The translations under genes and the position numbers were made by a program. Under the pieces are notes generated by a model that did no database searches, was not told the DNA's origin, and was given only the letters and a program-made list of their open reading frames with translations. DNA of 64,000 nucleotides, taken from positions 8,060,001-8,124,000 of the forward strand of contig CM075937.1 in NCBI GenBank assembly GCA_038030265.1, given 5' to 3'. The stretch comes from Corythucha ciliata. Lineage: Eukaryota > Arthropoda > Insecta > Hemiptera > Tingidae. This document shows positions 11,983 through 22,290 of this stretch, piece after piece. The stretch's first letter is position 1; each line of letters starts with the position of its first letter.

Positions 11983-11988
11983 TTTATT
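11983..11988 (-). promoter_or_regulatory. Polyadenylation signal of the Jockey-like LINE
   Basis: AATAAA on the minus strand, about 20-30 bp before the A-rich tail. Its position suits a LINE 3' end. Confidence 0.6.
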
Positions 11989-12242
11989 GTCGTAGTACGA
12001 CATTACAGTTTGGGTAATTTACAAGTATATTAATATCGCTTGGGACGTGTGTGGGGTACAACCCAGCGGTTGACCCCTCGCCAGATTTACTGATTTTTAG
12101 TGTATATTGTATGCATGTGAAAATGAATAATTAAAATAACAGAATAATAGAAGAAGAAAAACAAAAATATTAGATATAAATTTAATTTTGTGAGTGGAAT
12201 TTGCAGAAACTGGGCAATTGACGTTCGTATAATGGCGTCAGT

Positions 12243-14948
12243 TTATCCGGGGTCGACTTCATGTAGAGGGTCTTGTGGTCTCTTTCGTTTGAGCCTTCTT
12301 AGATTCAGGGGTGGTGGTATGTTGATTGCTGAGGTGAAGACTAATTTATTGTCGTGTTCGGACATTTTTTGGTGCAGTTTTTTGTAGCGTGACTTGATGA
12401 CGTCTGCCACAGTGTCGATTTCAAGGTCTCGGAGTAGTGAGTTGTTGCGGATGTACCAGCCTGCTCCTGTTATGATGCGTAGCACCCTATTTTGCGTCAC
12501 TTGGATTCTCCTTATGTGAGACTTCGCAGCTGAACCCCATAATTCGCAAGAATAGAGCCATATTGGACGGATCATACTTATATACAAGAGCCTTTTGGTC
12601 TCTAGTTTTAGTGGTGAGCGGGGAGATAGGAGGGGCATCAGTTGTCTGATTCTTTGGCGAATTTTTTGGACCAGTTGATTAATATGATCAGCCCATATTA
12701 GTTTTTTGTCTATAATAACGCCTAAGTACCGTGTTGCTTCAACCATTGGGATAACTGTGTTTTTTAGGTGAACTTGGTTAGCGAAGGACTGACGACGAAG
12801 GGAAAACGGAGTTACTGTTGATTTGGACGTACTTATGTTTACTCGCCATTTGTCACACCATTCGTCAATATTGTTGGTGATTGTCTGGATTTCTTGGTAG
12901 GCGGTTTCATAATCATTTGAACATTTTAGGATGGCGACGTCATCTGCAAAATGGGCGTTTAACGCTGAAGACGAGGAGGGAAAATCGTGAGTGAAGATTA
13001 GGTACAGAAGTGGCCCTAATACGCTTCCTTGTGGCACTCCGGAGAGCATCCTAATTGAATTTGAAAGGCTTGGACCGCATTTGACGGAAAAAGTTCGAGC
13101 GTCAAGGTACGAAGACAGAAGCCTATACAGAGAGTCGGGTAGATGCGGCTTTACTTTATATAATATTCCGTAGTGTACCACTTTATCGAAGGCTTTTTCG
13201 GTATCAATGAATAACCCCAAGCATACTTTCTTGTCCTCAAATGCTTCTAGTATTAAATCGACAACTCGGTGGACTTGGAGCGGACAGGAGAGGCTTTTAC
13301 GAAAACCGAACTGGCTATCCGGTATCAGAAAGGACAAGTGCCTAAGCAATATAGGTAGTAGTAATCTTTCGAAGATTTTCGAAAGGAGTGGCAACAGGCT
13401 GATGGGTCTGTAGCTGGTTGGGTCATGAGCCACTTTTCCTGGTTTTTTAATCATAGTGATGTATGCATGCTTCCATCTATTAGGATAGTGGGTTGTACGG
13501 AGAATGCCGTTGAAAATTTGGGTCAACATCACGACTCCTTTTCGGGGTAATGCTTTTAGTAAATCTTTGGTTATTAGATCATGACCTGGTGATTTATTTG
13601 AAGGAAGTCTGTTGATAGCATTTTTAACTTGGCTCGGTGAGAAGAATACTGAGGGAGGGCTCAGTTGAAGAGGCTCATCTAGGATATCCATAATCAATTT
13701 TGTCTGCGCAGGATTCAGGTCCGGATTAGGCTTAAACTGATCTTGCAAGAGTGAAGAAAAAAGATTTGCTTTGCCCTGAGTGTCAGTGATCCAGGTATTC
13801 CCGTTTTTCAAAGGAGGGATTCCCATCCGCTCCTTTGTGAGGAGTTTGGTCTTTTTCCATAATGATCCGTCTTGTATGTTAAGAGATTCGATGTGTGACC
13901 GATAAGCCGCATCTCTGTCCGCATTCAATTGTTCTTTTAATAGTTTTGCTATTCTGTTGTAGGCTGTTTTTTCGGCAGGGTGTCCGGTCAAATCCCAGCG
14001 ACGTCTTGCCGCCTTTTTAGCTTGTAGTAAATTTTTAACTTGAGTAGAAATGTTATTTTGCTTATTGCTTCTTCGAGCGTTTGATGTTGACGCTGTAGAT
14101 GCTTTTCCTGCAGCGATTTTTATGATGTTAGTAAATGTTTCGACGGCAATATCTATATCCCTTGCGCATTTCAGTGGAATTTTCAAATCAATTTGGTCCG
14201 TTACAGCGTCCCTGTAGGCTTCCCAGTTGAATGGATATTTGATTAGAGTTTGGCGTGCTTCTTCTAAGTGCGTATGAGCATTTAGGGTTGTTACCACCGG
14301 TCGATGGTCTGAGCTCAACTCATGAATAACTTGTGTGTTTGATAACATGTTGCTTGTATTTTTACAGACGTAAAAGTCGAGGATGTCAGGGATGGCACCA
14401 GAGTCAGCATAGAACGTTGGTTCGAGTGGAAGTATTGGAGTCAATGAGAACTGCACTACGATTTCATTTAGTAGTTTACCTCTCGGGTTGGACGTGTGGC
14501 ATCCAAACCGTGGGTGTTTTGAATTAAAGTCTCCTCCAAGTATGAAAAGATTTCCCATTTCATGCATTATCGACCAGAAATCGAGCATTAACATCCTGTT
14601 TTCGGGAGCCGAATAGAATGAGCAGATTTTAAGGTTTGGGAGTCCTAAGCTCCGTAGTTTAATTTGGCTAATTTGGAATTTTTCCTCGACGATCGGAGGG
14701 AGCTCTTCATGCGATATAGAGTGTTTTATTAACAATGCAGATCCTCCTTTTCTTCCTCCACTAGGGTGGTCAGCGCGGTACGTGTGGTAGCCAGGGATGA
14801 AGAAGTTGATGTTACAAGCCAATTTAGTTTCTGTTAGAAGCATTATGTCGATTTCATGCATTTCCAGGAATAATGATAGTTCGTGAGCTTTGTTTAACGC
14901 TCCTCGACTATTCCATGTGCTAATTTTGATCGAGTTTTGAGAATTCAT
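12243..14948 (-). CDS. Jockey-like ORF2: endonuclease and reverse transcriptase
   Basis: This 901-residue open frame encodes the enzyme that nicks target DNA and reverse transcribes the element RNA there. The AP-type endonuclease covers about residues 1-225, with the N13 motif (STWNSRG), E40 (LLTETKL), GGDFNSKH near 139 and SDHRPV near 217. The RT follows: SPGHDL, YRPISLLP, QFGFRKS, FIDTEKAFD, SGVPQGSVLGP and the catalytic FADD near 667-670, then the thumb motif YLGVIID. All expected catalytic residues are present and there is no stop. The start ATG overlaps the ORF1 stop as ATGA, suggesting coupled termination and reinitiation. The length is normal for Jockey. No RNase H domain was recognised. 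Confidence 0.92.
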   Translation of the reverse strand: MNSQNSIKISTWNSRGALNKAHELSLFLEMHEIDIMLLTETKLACNINFFIPGYHTYRADHPSGGRKGGSALLIKHSISHEELPPIVEEKFQISQIKLRSLGLPNLKICSFYSAPENRMLMLDFWSIMHEMGNLFILGGDFNSKHPRFGCHTSNPRGKLLNEIVVQFSLTPILPLEPTFYADSGAIPDILDFYVCKNTSNMLSNTQVIHELSSDHRPVVTTLNAHTHLEEARQTLIKYPFNWEAYRDAVTDQIDLKIPLKCARDIDIAVETFTNIIKIAAGKASTASTSNARRSNKQNNISTQVKNLLQAKKAARRRWDLTGHPAEKTAYNRIAKLLKEQLNADRDAAYRSHIESLNIQDGSLWKKTKLLTKERMGIPPLKNGNTWITDTQGKANLFSSLLQDQFKPNPDLNPAQTKLIMDILDEPLQLSPPSVFFSPSQVKNAINRLPSNKSPGHDLITKDLLKALPRKGVVMLTQIFNGILRTTHYPNRWKHAYITMIKKPGKVAHDPTSYRPISLLPLLSKIFERLLLPILLRHLSFLIPDSQFGFRKSLSCPLQVHRVVDLILEAFEDKKVCLGLFIDTEKAFDKVVHYGILYKVKPHLPDSLYRLLSSYLDARTFSVKCGPSLSNSIRMLSGVPQGSVLGPLLYLIFTHDFPSSSSALNAHFADDVAILKCSNDYETAYQEIQTITNNIDEWCDKWRVNISTSKSTVTPFSLRRQSFANQVHLKNTVIPMVEATRYLGVIIDKKLIWADHINQLVQKIRQRIRQLMPLLSPRSPLKLETKRLLYISMIRPIWLYSCELWGSAAKSHIRRIQVTQNRVLRIITGAGWYIRNNSLLRDLEIDTVADVIKSRYKKLHQKMSEHDNKLVFTSAINIPPPLNLRRLKRKRPQDPLHEVDPG

Positions 14949-15979
14949 TTTGATATGAGTGAAGGAAGGATCTGAGAGAGCATGTTAATGAGAGGCGTTA
15001 TGACTGACAGTAATTTATCGATTTTTTCGGTTAAGAGGTCCAAGGGAGACGATTTGAGCGCTTTAGAGTATGAGTTCTCACTGGGTGCTTCGTACTGTAA
15101 GCTTCGCGAAGGTCGCGTGGGGCTGATCGGATTTGGCTTGTTTGTTGCTCGACCAGGAATAAGAGTGTTATTGCCGACTGAGTGACTTTGTAACTCCCTG
15201 TGTTTCGGGCAGCCCTTGTAATTGGCAGTGTGGCTGCCTTTGCAGTTCACGCACTGCGGAGCTGAATCCTTGGTTTTGTCGCATTCGGCCGTTAGGTGAT
15301 GAGAAGTACATTTGACGCATCGTGGGCTGTTGTGACAATAATTTTTAGAATGACCGTACTGTTGGCAGCGTATGCATTGTATCACAGAGCGTCTTGGTTT
15401 CGGTGGCTCAACCTTAATTTTACAGTAGTACAGTGTACTCATTGAGTATATTTTTTCATTATTGGGGTGGGGAGCGAGATCCAGGAAAAATAGCGGAAGG
15501 GGTGATTTTGTAACAGGATGAAACACAGGAATCATATTTACTGGATTATATCCTGCGTGTTTTATTTCATTCAAGAGTGTAGGGACATCACTAGAGGGAT
15601 GTAACCCACGTATCACCACTCTGAAATTCTTTTCCGTTTTGATTTGGAATGTGTGGAATTCTCCACCGTTTTTTTGAAGGTAGTCGACGGTTGTACGGAA
15701 ATCTTCTATTGCTTCAAACATAACTTTAAGTTTGTTATCGGCTGTGACGTGACGGAAAGGGGATTTACAAGTATTTTTCAGATGAGCAATTAGTTGATTG
15801 ACGTTATTAATGTTGCTTATGTATATTGGCGGAGGTCTAGGTGGGGAGGGGGTTTTTGAAGTCGATTGTTCTTCTGTTTCCATATTTCCGAGTGGTGAAA
15901 ATCTATTTGAGGTCAAGAAAGGCGAGTCGTTATTTACCTTTAATCTTTTTGTTTTCGGGTCGTTTTCATTTCCTTCCAT
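14945..15979 (-). CDS. Jockey-like ORF1: nucleic-acid-binding Gag-like protein
   Basis: This 344-residue protein binds the element RNA and packages it with ORF2 product. Residues 1-60 are polar and proline-rich. The middle (about 70-190) resembles the conserved region that precedes zinc knuckles in Jockey ORF1. Residues about 200-262 hold cysteine/histidine knuckles beginning CIRCQQYGHSKNYC, then CVKCTSHHLTAEC, then CVNCKGSHTANYKGC. The C-terminus is a short amphipathic segment. The frame is fully open and ends in the TGA of the ATGA overlap with ORF2. The upstream leader is about 100 bp. An internal promoter, as in other Jockey elements, is likely but not visible as a clear motif. Confidence 0.9.
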   Translation of the reverse strand: MEGNENDPKTKRLKVNNDSPFLTSNRFSPLGNMETEEQSTSKTPSPPRPPPIYISNINNVNQLIAHLKNTCKSPFRHVTADNKLKVMFEAIEDFRTTVDYLQKNGGEFHTFQIKTEKNFRVVIRGLHPSSDVPTLLNEIKHAGYNPVNMIPVFHPVTKSPLPLFFLDLAPHPNNEKIYSMSTLYYCKIKVEPPKPRRSVIQCIRCQQYGHSKNYCHNSPRCVKCTSHHLTAECDKTKDSAPQCVNCKGSHTANYKGCPKHRELQSHSVGNNTLIPGRATNKPNPISPTRPSRSLQYEAPSENSYSKALKSSPLDLLTEKIDKLLSVITPLINMLSQILPSLISK

Positions 15980-16079
15980 AGTAAAAGGTGTAAAAGTTCA
16001 AAGTTATACACGGAGACACAAAACGTAAACAGATTAAGACGCTATTGACACTCCCAATGTAACGGGCAAAACTCAACTG

Positions 16080-16089
16080 ATGTTTTCAT
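16080..16089. repeat. Target-site duplication, 5' side of the Jockey-like LINE
   Basis: Second copy of ATGTTTTCAT, perfect match to 11939-11948. Confidence 0.8.
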
Positions 16090-17036
16090 GGATTTCGAAA
16101 TTTCTTTTGATACCTACGTTCATTCCCCTTCATTTTTTTAATGAAATAATTGAATAGCGTGATTCTAACTTCGGAAAATCAAGTTTTTTGTTGGTTGGTT
16201 CCTTTCTGATAAAAAGGACTTTGCCCCACCGAATGTACCAGAGTTAACGGTCCCATTCCTGGAAGTAGTAAACTCGTGATAATAGTGGATAAATGGAATT
16301 AAGGCTAATGAGGACGACAAGTGAGCAAGAGAGAGGGAAGATGACCAAATCAATTTAACCTTTCACGGCTCCAAAAATTGACTGATTTTGTTTTTGAAAA
16401 AGGATTTTTACTCGTTGAAGGCACAGAATTTGCGGAAATTGGGTCGCTGATTTTTTAAATCAGCGTGACTCGGAAATTTTATATTCAAAATTTAAAACAA
16501 ATACGTTTTTCATGAAAAACGCCTTGTAGCACGAAGCAGCGTAAAATCTTGAATGCGAAATGCATTTTGTTTTTAATTTTTTTCCAAAAACTTCGCCCGA
16601 AAGAGAAAAATGCGACATCAGAAAGAGTATAGCCGCCTCAACGGTATAGACATGGCAGTGTGTACGGGAGGGGTCAGAAGGCCCTCTTAGCTTCTCCTTC
16701 CACTGCACTCATCAATAAATGCACGACATTTATTTCTCCGAGAACAAATATCATGTCAGGCTCTTTTTTCTTTACCAAGTATTGAGCTTCCACAGGTACT
16801 TGGATTAGAGAAAAGACCAAACAAGGGTGGAGGGGAATATTGATTTCGTAATCTAGAGTTAATCTAATCAATTGTTCTCTCCGATCATACTAATATCGTT
16901 CACTGCGTACCGGAACTAAAACTGTTCTTTGCCTGTTATTTACTGGTTGAAATCAGTGCCAAGTTCTCCAGGGGCAGACGGTTATTACCTATTATTTTGT
17001 AAATTACATTTATGTTCCATCCCGAAACGTCTTACC
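16090..17036. other. Unassigned intergenic stretch
   Basis: About 950 bp of AT-rich DNA. Only a short perfect palindrome near 16445-16466 (GCTGATTTTTTAAATCAGC) was noticed. No gene seen. Confidence 0.4.
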
Positions 17037-17282
17037 CCGTGTCCTACGTGAGCGGGAATCGTGCGATTTTAGCGTTTACAGCGGGTTTAGCGTTTGTAGA
17101 GTGTCGGGCTATTTTCATATGTTCTGATCTTTTGTTTCAGTTTCTCGGGTAAAAATGATACTACGTGGTCCCACACATTACATACCGCAATGATAAGACT
17201 CCATAAGCGTTTCTCGCTTAAATCACTCGCACTGTAAAAATCGCTGAAATTGCAGCGATTCCCGCTCACGCAGGACAGGACC
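17037..17282. repeat. MITE-like element with ~45 bp terminal inverted repeats
   Basis: The left arm (17037-17085) contains GTCCTACGTGAGCGGGAATCG, and the right arm (17230-17282) contains its complement GCGATTCCCGCTCACGCAGG. Pairing extends inward through ATTTTAGCG / CGCTGAAAT and TTACAG / CTGTAA. The total length is about 246 bp with no coding capacity, which fits a non-autonomous DNA transposon. A possible TTA repeat at both outer edges is too short to be decisive. Confidence 0.7.
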
Positions 17283-17629
17283 TTATTGTTAGTGGATATT
17301 GTCCAGTTCCTGGTACATAAAGAAAATAGTGTTCCGGATTTTAGTCAAAATTAACATTCCTATCTAAATTAAAAGGTCTTGGACGAGTTTCTGAGGCGTC
17401 AGTCAACTCATCCTCCTGCCTGTCCAAATTAAGTTTCGACAAGTCACACTATTGACAGTAAGAGCGAACAATTATAATTATAAGGGTTGCCTACTCATTA
17501 AAAATGCTAAGCCATGGATTTGTTATACAGAGTGGAAGAGGATAAGTGTAACAAAAAACAAATTAAGTGAAAATGTAACTTCAAATTTCCTCGGGATACA
17601 TTCTTCGCTCCTTTAAAAAACCCTAGCGC
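17283..17629. other. Unassigned stretch before the LINE
   Basis: About 350 bp. The 3' part (after about 17490) may be more of the LINE's ORF1 in decayed form. Nothing firm seen. Confidence 0.35.
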
Positions 17630-17828
17630 ACGAGCCGATACGGAGAACGTCAAAGCCCGGAGCACCTTTGCGGACGCCATAAAAAATCCTATTTCGGGGA
17701 TAAAGAACAAATCTACTGAGGAATTATTCTCCCTAATTCTGAAGAAACTTGATGATCAAGCTGGTAAATATGTAGAGATGGCCGAGCGCATCAAGAAAAT
17801 AGAAAACAGCGCTAAATTCAAAGTATAA
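17630..17828 (+). pseudogene. LINE ORF1 C-terminal remnant
   Basis: An open stretch of about 65 codons ends in TAA at 17826-17828, one base before the ORF2 ATG. Its product contains STFADAIKNP and then a charged helical tail (KKLDDQAGKYVEMAERIKKI). This matches the position and style of the C-terminus of Jockey ORF1. The knuckle region is missing, so the element is 5' truncated or decayed upstream. Confidence 0.65.
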
Positions 17829-17829
17829 G

Positions 17830-19932
17830 ATGAAAAGTAAATTGAGAGGCATCCATTCATTTCGCATAGCGCAGTGGAATCCAAATGGACTCCGAGAAAG
17901 GTTGTTGGAGTTGGAAATATTTTTACAACAAGAAAACATTGACATTTGTTTAATCTCTGAAACACACTTCACTAGATCATCATTCGTTAAAATTAAGGGA
18001 TATCGATTGTACCATAGCGTTCATCCTGCCGATAGAGCGAGAGGGGGAGCTGCGGTCCTAATCAAGGAAAATATCAAGCATCACGAGGAAGAAAAGATAG
18101 AAGAAGATGCAATGCTTGCATAAGTGTCTTTATGAAGGACAGAGAGATGATAGTTGCGGCAATATACTGTCCTCCAAGACATGCGCTGAAAAAAGAGGAC
18201 TACGCTAATCTATTCAACAGACTTGGGCATGACTTCATTATCGGAGGTGACTTTAATGCGAAACACCAATACTGGGGATCAAGAATCCAGAATCCGAAAG
18301 GAAGACAACTTTTTGAGGCTGGAAGAGAAGCGCACTGTGAGTTCCATTCAGGAGGAAAACCGACCTACTGGCCTAAGGATATGAATAAAACACCGGTCCT
18401 TATTGACTTCTTCATTGTGAAGGGCTTGTCATCAAATTACATACACACTGAGGACGACGAAAACTTGTTATCCGATCACTCGGCGGTAGTCATGACAGTT
18501 AGTGAATCGATAATAATGAAAGAAGAAACAGAAAGACTCACGAATAGGCGGACCAATTGGGAGATGTTCAAGGAGATTGTGAACGCCAAAGTTGACTTAT
18601 CAATAAGTCTGCAAACGCCTGCCCAGTTAGAGAAAGAGGTGCATAATTTTGTGCAAACCTTACAAGAGGCGGCTTGGAGTAGCACGCCGAGTTATAATCC
18701 CAATCACAAGAGGTGGTCCAGCTATCCTGTGGAAGTACGGGAAATGGTTCAAGCGAAAAGGCGGGCACGTAAAATATGGCAAAGGAATCGATCAACAGAA
18801 AATAAGATGAAATTGAACAAGCTTTGTAACCAGCTGAAAGCGCTTATAAGGCATATAAAGAACGAAGAATTTTCGGCGTACCTCGAAGGCTTGACACCAG
18901 AAAAAGGCACAGAATACTCGCTGTGGAAAGCGACAAAGAGCCTCAAGCGGCCAAAAGTGCCCATACCACCCATTCGAACTGGTGAAGGAACATGGGCTAG
19001 GAGCGCAAAGGAAAAAGTGCAGGTATTTGCAGATCATCTGGAAAGAACCTTCCAGCCCCATCCACGGCAGTCGGCCAACGAATGTGTATCCTACGTACCC
19101 AACAAGGACAACAGGGAAATTCGGCCAGTAAGGATCAAAGAACTAAGAACGGAAATTATGACCAACCTCAGTACGAAAAAATCCCCCGGCTATGACTTGA
19201 TAACAGCCAGGATAATGCGGGAGCTGCCCGAAAGGGGACTTAGGAAGCTACTGTATTTAATCAACGCAGCCTTACGCCTCAAGTACGTCCCCCGGCAATG
19301 GAAAGTAGCTGAAGTTATAATGATAGCGAAGCCGGGAAAGCCAGCTAATGAAGTGAAGTCGTATCGACCCATTTCACTTCTCCCTACAGTCTCGAAACTC
19401 CTCCTGAAAAGACTAAGGCCTATTCTAGAAGAAAAACGAATCATACCATCCCATCAGTTTGGATTCAGAGAACAACACTCCACAATAGATCAGGTCCATC
19501 GGATAGTGAATGCTGTGGAGTCTACTCTGGAAGAAAAGAAAATCTGTTCGGCTGTCTTTTTGGACGTAGCTCAAGCGTTTGATAAAGTTTGGCACAAGGG
19601 GCTTGAGTTCAAGTTGAATAAACTCCTTCCGAAAAAATTCTACGAAATTCTGAAATCTTATTTATGCGGTAGACACTTCCGAGTGAAACATGAGGGTGAA
19701 TATTCGCGGTTGCGTAAAATTTCGGCTGGAGTACCTCAAGGAAGCGTCCTTGGACCAGTGCTTTACCTATTGTACACGAATGACCTACCCGTAAGAGAGG
19801 ACTCAATCATTGCAACGTTTGCCGATGACACAGCTCTTCTTGCAGTCGGAAATGATGTTGAAGAGGCTACTAGCAAAATGCAAACCGCGGTAGAAGAAGT
19901 AAACACCTGGACAAAAAAGTGGAGAATTTTAA
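17830..19932 (+). pseudogene. Jockey-type LINE ORF2, frameshifted and cut at the 3' end
   Basis: Endonuclease motifs are present: IAQWNPNGL, LISETHF, GGDFNAKHQYWG and LSDHSAV. RT motifs are SPGYDLITARI, YRPISLLP, QFGFREQHS, LDVAQAFDKVWH, GVPQGSVLGP and FADDTALL. A one-base frame change with a TAA lies at about 18118-18123 inside the endonuclease. The frame then stays open to about 19932, where the coding sequence stops abruptly in the region after FADD at an LTR boundary (19933). The thumb and 3' UTR are missing. LINE copies normally lose their 5' end, so this 3' loss is best explained by the Gypsy insertion plus loss of the far side. Confidence 0.87.
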
Positions 19933-20141
19933 TGTTCTTCTTTTTTATTAAAGAAGTCGGTGTTCGAAAGAAAATGCGTAAGCGGTATATATTTTGAATG
20001 TGAACATAAATCATACAAGAGCATAAAAAATCAAAAGCAATGAATGTTAACTGAACGAGAAAGATAAAAAGATAAAGGATAAAACGATACGTAATTGGAA
20101 CTTCAAGAACGCCGTGACGTCACTGGAGTCGGTACACCACA
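19933..20141 (-). repeat. Gypsy 3' LTR
   Basis: On the minus strand it begins TGTGGTGTACC (20141 downward) and ends GAAGAACA (19933), giving canonical TG...CA ends and a length of 209 bp. A purine-rich tract (GCAGGGGAGAC, about 20142-20152) lies just before it, as expected for plus-strand priming. It contains an AATAAA-like signal (near 19950). No matching 5' LTR was found beyond 22116. Confidence 0.72.
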
Positions 20142-20152
20142 GTCTCCCCTGC
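20142..20152 (-). other. Polypurine tract of the Gypsy element
   Basis: The minus-strand word GCAGGGGAGAC directly abuts the LTR start. This is the expected plus-strand primer site. Confidence 0.55.
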
Positions 20153-20208
20153 TTATAAATCGAGTCGTACGACCGGGCGACGTACCCTTGTCGACCGGCG
20201 TACCGGGG

Positions 20209-22116
20209 TCAACTGGTGCTCGTATCCGTCTGTCGACGGCGACTGGGTCTGTCCGTTAGCAGCGTGAGGGCTGGTTCCCTGGGACTGTCTTCTCGGACTT
20301 CTCGGCTGTTCGGCGTTTTCCGGCGACTTCCGTTGATCAGTGGTTCTTTCCAGACAGAGTGGTGGAAATGTGAAAGTGACCGCCTTTTTGGGTACCGGTC
20401 ATCATCGTTTGTTTCTGGATCTACCGCGTCCGGGGGGAGGCATTCAGTAGCGCGAAGCTGGTTCGCGTGACGCTTGACCACACATTTATTGTCGAGGCGG
20501 ACCATGTAGGTTAAACGTCCAAGCACTTCGATGACGGTGCCCAAACGCCATTTGTCGGAGCCCAAAAAATTTCGAGACATGACGCGTTGTCCAAGAGCAA
20601 ACACTCGGGAGGACGGCAGTGGACCGCTGGGTGGTTGTTCAATTGTTGTCGCTGGGCGTAGTATATGAAGACGCGTCCTTAGTTGTCTACCAAAGAAGTG
20701 TTCGGCAGGTGACTTTCCTGTAGAAAGCGGAGTCACTCTGTACTGACTGAGTATGGTCTGGATATGGCCGTCTATGTCCATGGGCTGTTCATACAGCAAA
20801 GCTTTCAATTTTCGCTTAAATGTTTGGACCGTACGTTCCGCTTGACCATTTGTCGCCGGATGGTATGGGGCTGATGTTCGATGGGCGGTGCCAAGCGACT
20901 TACAGAATGCCTCGAATTCCTCCGATGTGAAAATCGAGGCATTGTCGGTGACTAAAACATGGGGAATGCCGTAGCGTGCAAATATGCGTCGGAATGCTGC
21001 GATTGTCGATTTTGATGTTGGGGGCTTACTGAAGCTTTCGATTTCCAGCCATTTCGTGTGTGTGTCGATGACAATCAAGAATTGTTGGCCGTTGATCGGG
21101 CCTGCAAAATCAGCATGTATGCGCTGCCAAGCTTCCGTGGCCTGTTCCCAGGGGTGTAACGGTATTTTTTGTGGGTTATGTTGTACGGCCACGCACGCGG
21201 GACATGACCGTACCATCGCTTCAATGTCGTGGTCGAGACCTTGCCTGTAGCAGGTTGATCTGGCCAGCGCTTTCATTTTCACAATGCCACTGTGTGTTGC
21301 ATGGAGCTCATTTAGGACGTACGGCTGTAACGTCTCCGGGATGACTACCCTGGTTCCTCGCATTATGATCCCATTATGCAATGACAAATCCGTGTGTTCA
21401 GCACAGCCAGATTGAAGTTCGGATTGTAATTTTGCTAGTTTAGCATCCTTATTCGTGTGGTACAGAACGTCTTTGGCTGTGAACGCCCGATTTTTCATCG
21501 TGGTAATGAAGTTTATGGCGTTTTCTGAAATGGTGTACGCTTCGTCGGTAACGTCGGGGTAGGCCAACGGTAAGGGTGCGCGAGACAGGTAGTCGGCTGT
21601 TTTCATATCGCGGCCTGCTCTGTGCTGTATCGTGTAGTCAAATTGGCGAAGAAAAATGGCATAGCGGTTAAGGCGCAAAGCAGAAATCGATGGTAGATTC
21701 TTTTGCGGATCGAATATGGAACGAAGCGGGAGGTTGTCTGTTACCAATACAAATTTAGTGCCGTACAGGTACTGGTAAAATCGTTTTATGGCCCAATATA
21801 TAGCCGTGGCTTCTTTGTCCATATGACTGTATTTGCGTTCAGCCGTAGTGAGCGAGCGCGAAATAAAAGCAATCGGTTTGAGTGTGCCATCCACGGAGTG
21901 GGACAGAGTTGCTCCTAATCCGTACGGGCTGGCATCCGTTTCGAGAACTAACGGAAGGTCAGGAGAAAATGTTGTTAAGACTCGATTACTCGTGATTTCT
22001 GTTTTCAGCTGCTGAAACGCCTGTTGACATGCTGTGGACCATAGGAAAGGAATGCCTGTTTGGAGTAATGCGTTCAATGGATGTAGTAATGTCGAGGCTT
22101 GCGGCAAAGTTGTATA
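20209..22116 (-). pseudogene. Gypsy pol fragment: RT end, RNase H, integrase
   Basis: An open frame of about 635 residues with no upstream Met in context, since it enters in the middle of RT. In order come the RT C-terminal part (LHPLNALL), RNase H (LETDASPYGLGATL, DKEATAIYWAI, LVTDNLPLRS), a loop ending in a YTIQHRAG...ADYLSR motif, the integrase H2C2 zinc region (HATHSG ... CPAC) and the integrase core with D in HADFAG, D in VTDNAS and E in QAERTV. A chromodomain-less tail follows. Gag, protease and RT palm are lost at about 22116. The frame itself has no stop, so the truncation is the main lesion. Confidence 0.88.
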
Positions 22117-22290
22117 GAAAACCAAGTTATTCAGCTCTCTAGTGATGAAGTTGAAACCAATCCGGGGTAGGGAAAATTTATCACGCTAGATAACACCTCC
22201 ACATGTAGAAGCTATATCAATAAAAAGCTAAGCTTGCTGTTGCTAAGGTAACTTACAAGGGTTATTGTTTTGATATTTTTATTGTCACTT
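22117..22290 (+). repeat. Dispersed block shared with 27560-27720
   Basis: The stretch starting GAAAACCAAGTTATTCAGC, then TGATGA, AACCAATCCGGGG and AGCTATATCA, resembles the reverse complement of about 27560-27695 (GAAAACCAAGTCATTCAGC, TGATGA, AACCAATCTGGGG, GAGCTATATCA). Both lie at the edge of an LTR-element fragment, so the block may belong to an LTR-type repeat family. Confidence 0.5.

Larger units (their letters stand above)
11949..16079 (-). mobile_element. Complete Jockey-like LINE
   Basis: This element is about 4.1 kb and apparently full length. On the minus strand it has a ~100 bp 5' UTR (16079-15980), ORF1 (15979-14945), ORF2 (14948-12243), a ~250 bp 3' UTR with an AATAAA signal at 11983-11988, and an A-rich tail ending at 11949. 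A perfect 10 bp duplication (ATGTTTTCAT) flanks both ends. Both ORFs are open throughout, which contrasts with every other element here except the one at 38101. An intact structure plus exact duplications suggests recent insertion. Whether it is transcribed cannot be seen. Confidence 0.88.

Noticed and set aside
20216..20470. 84-codon plus-strand frame
   Set aside because: Antisense shadow of the Gypsy integrase C-terminus.
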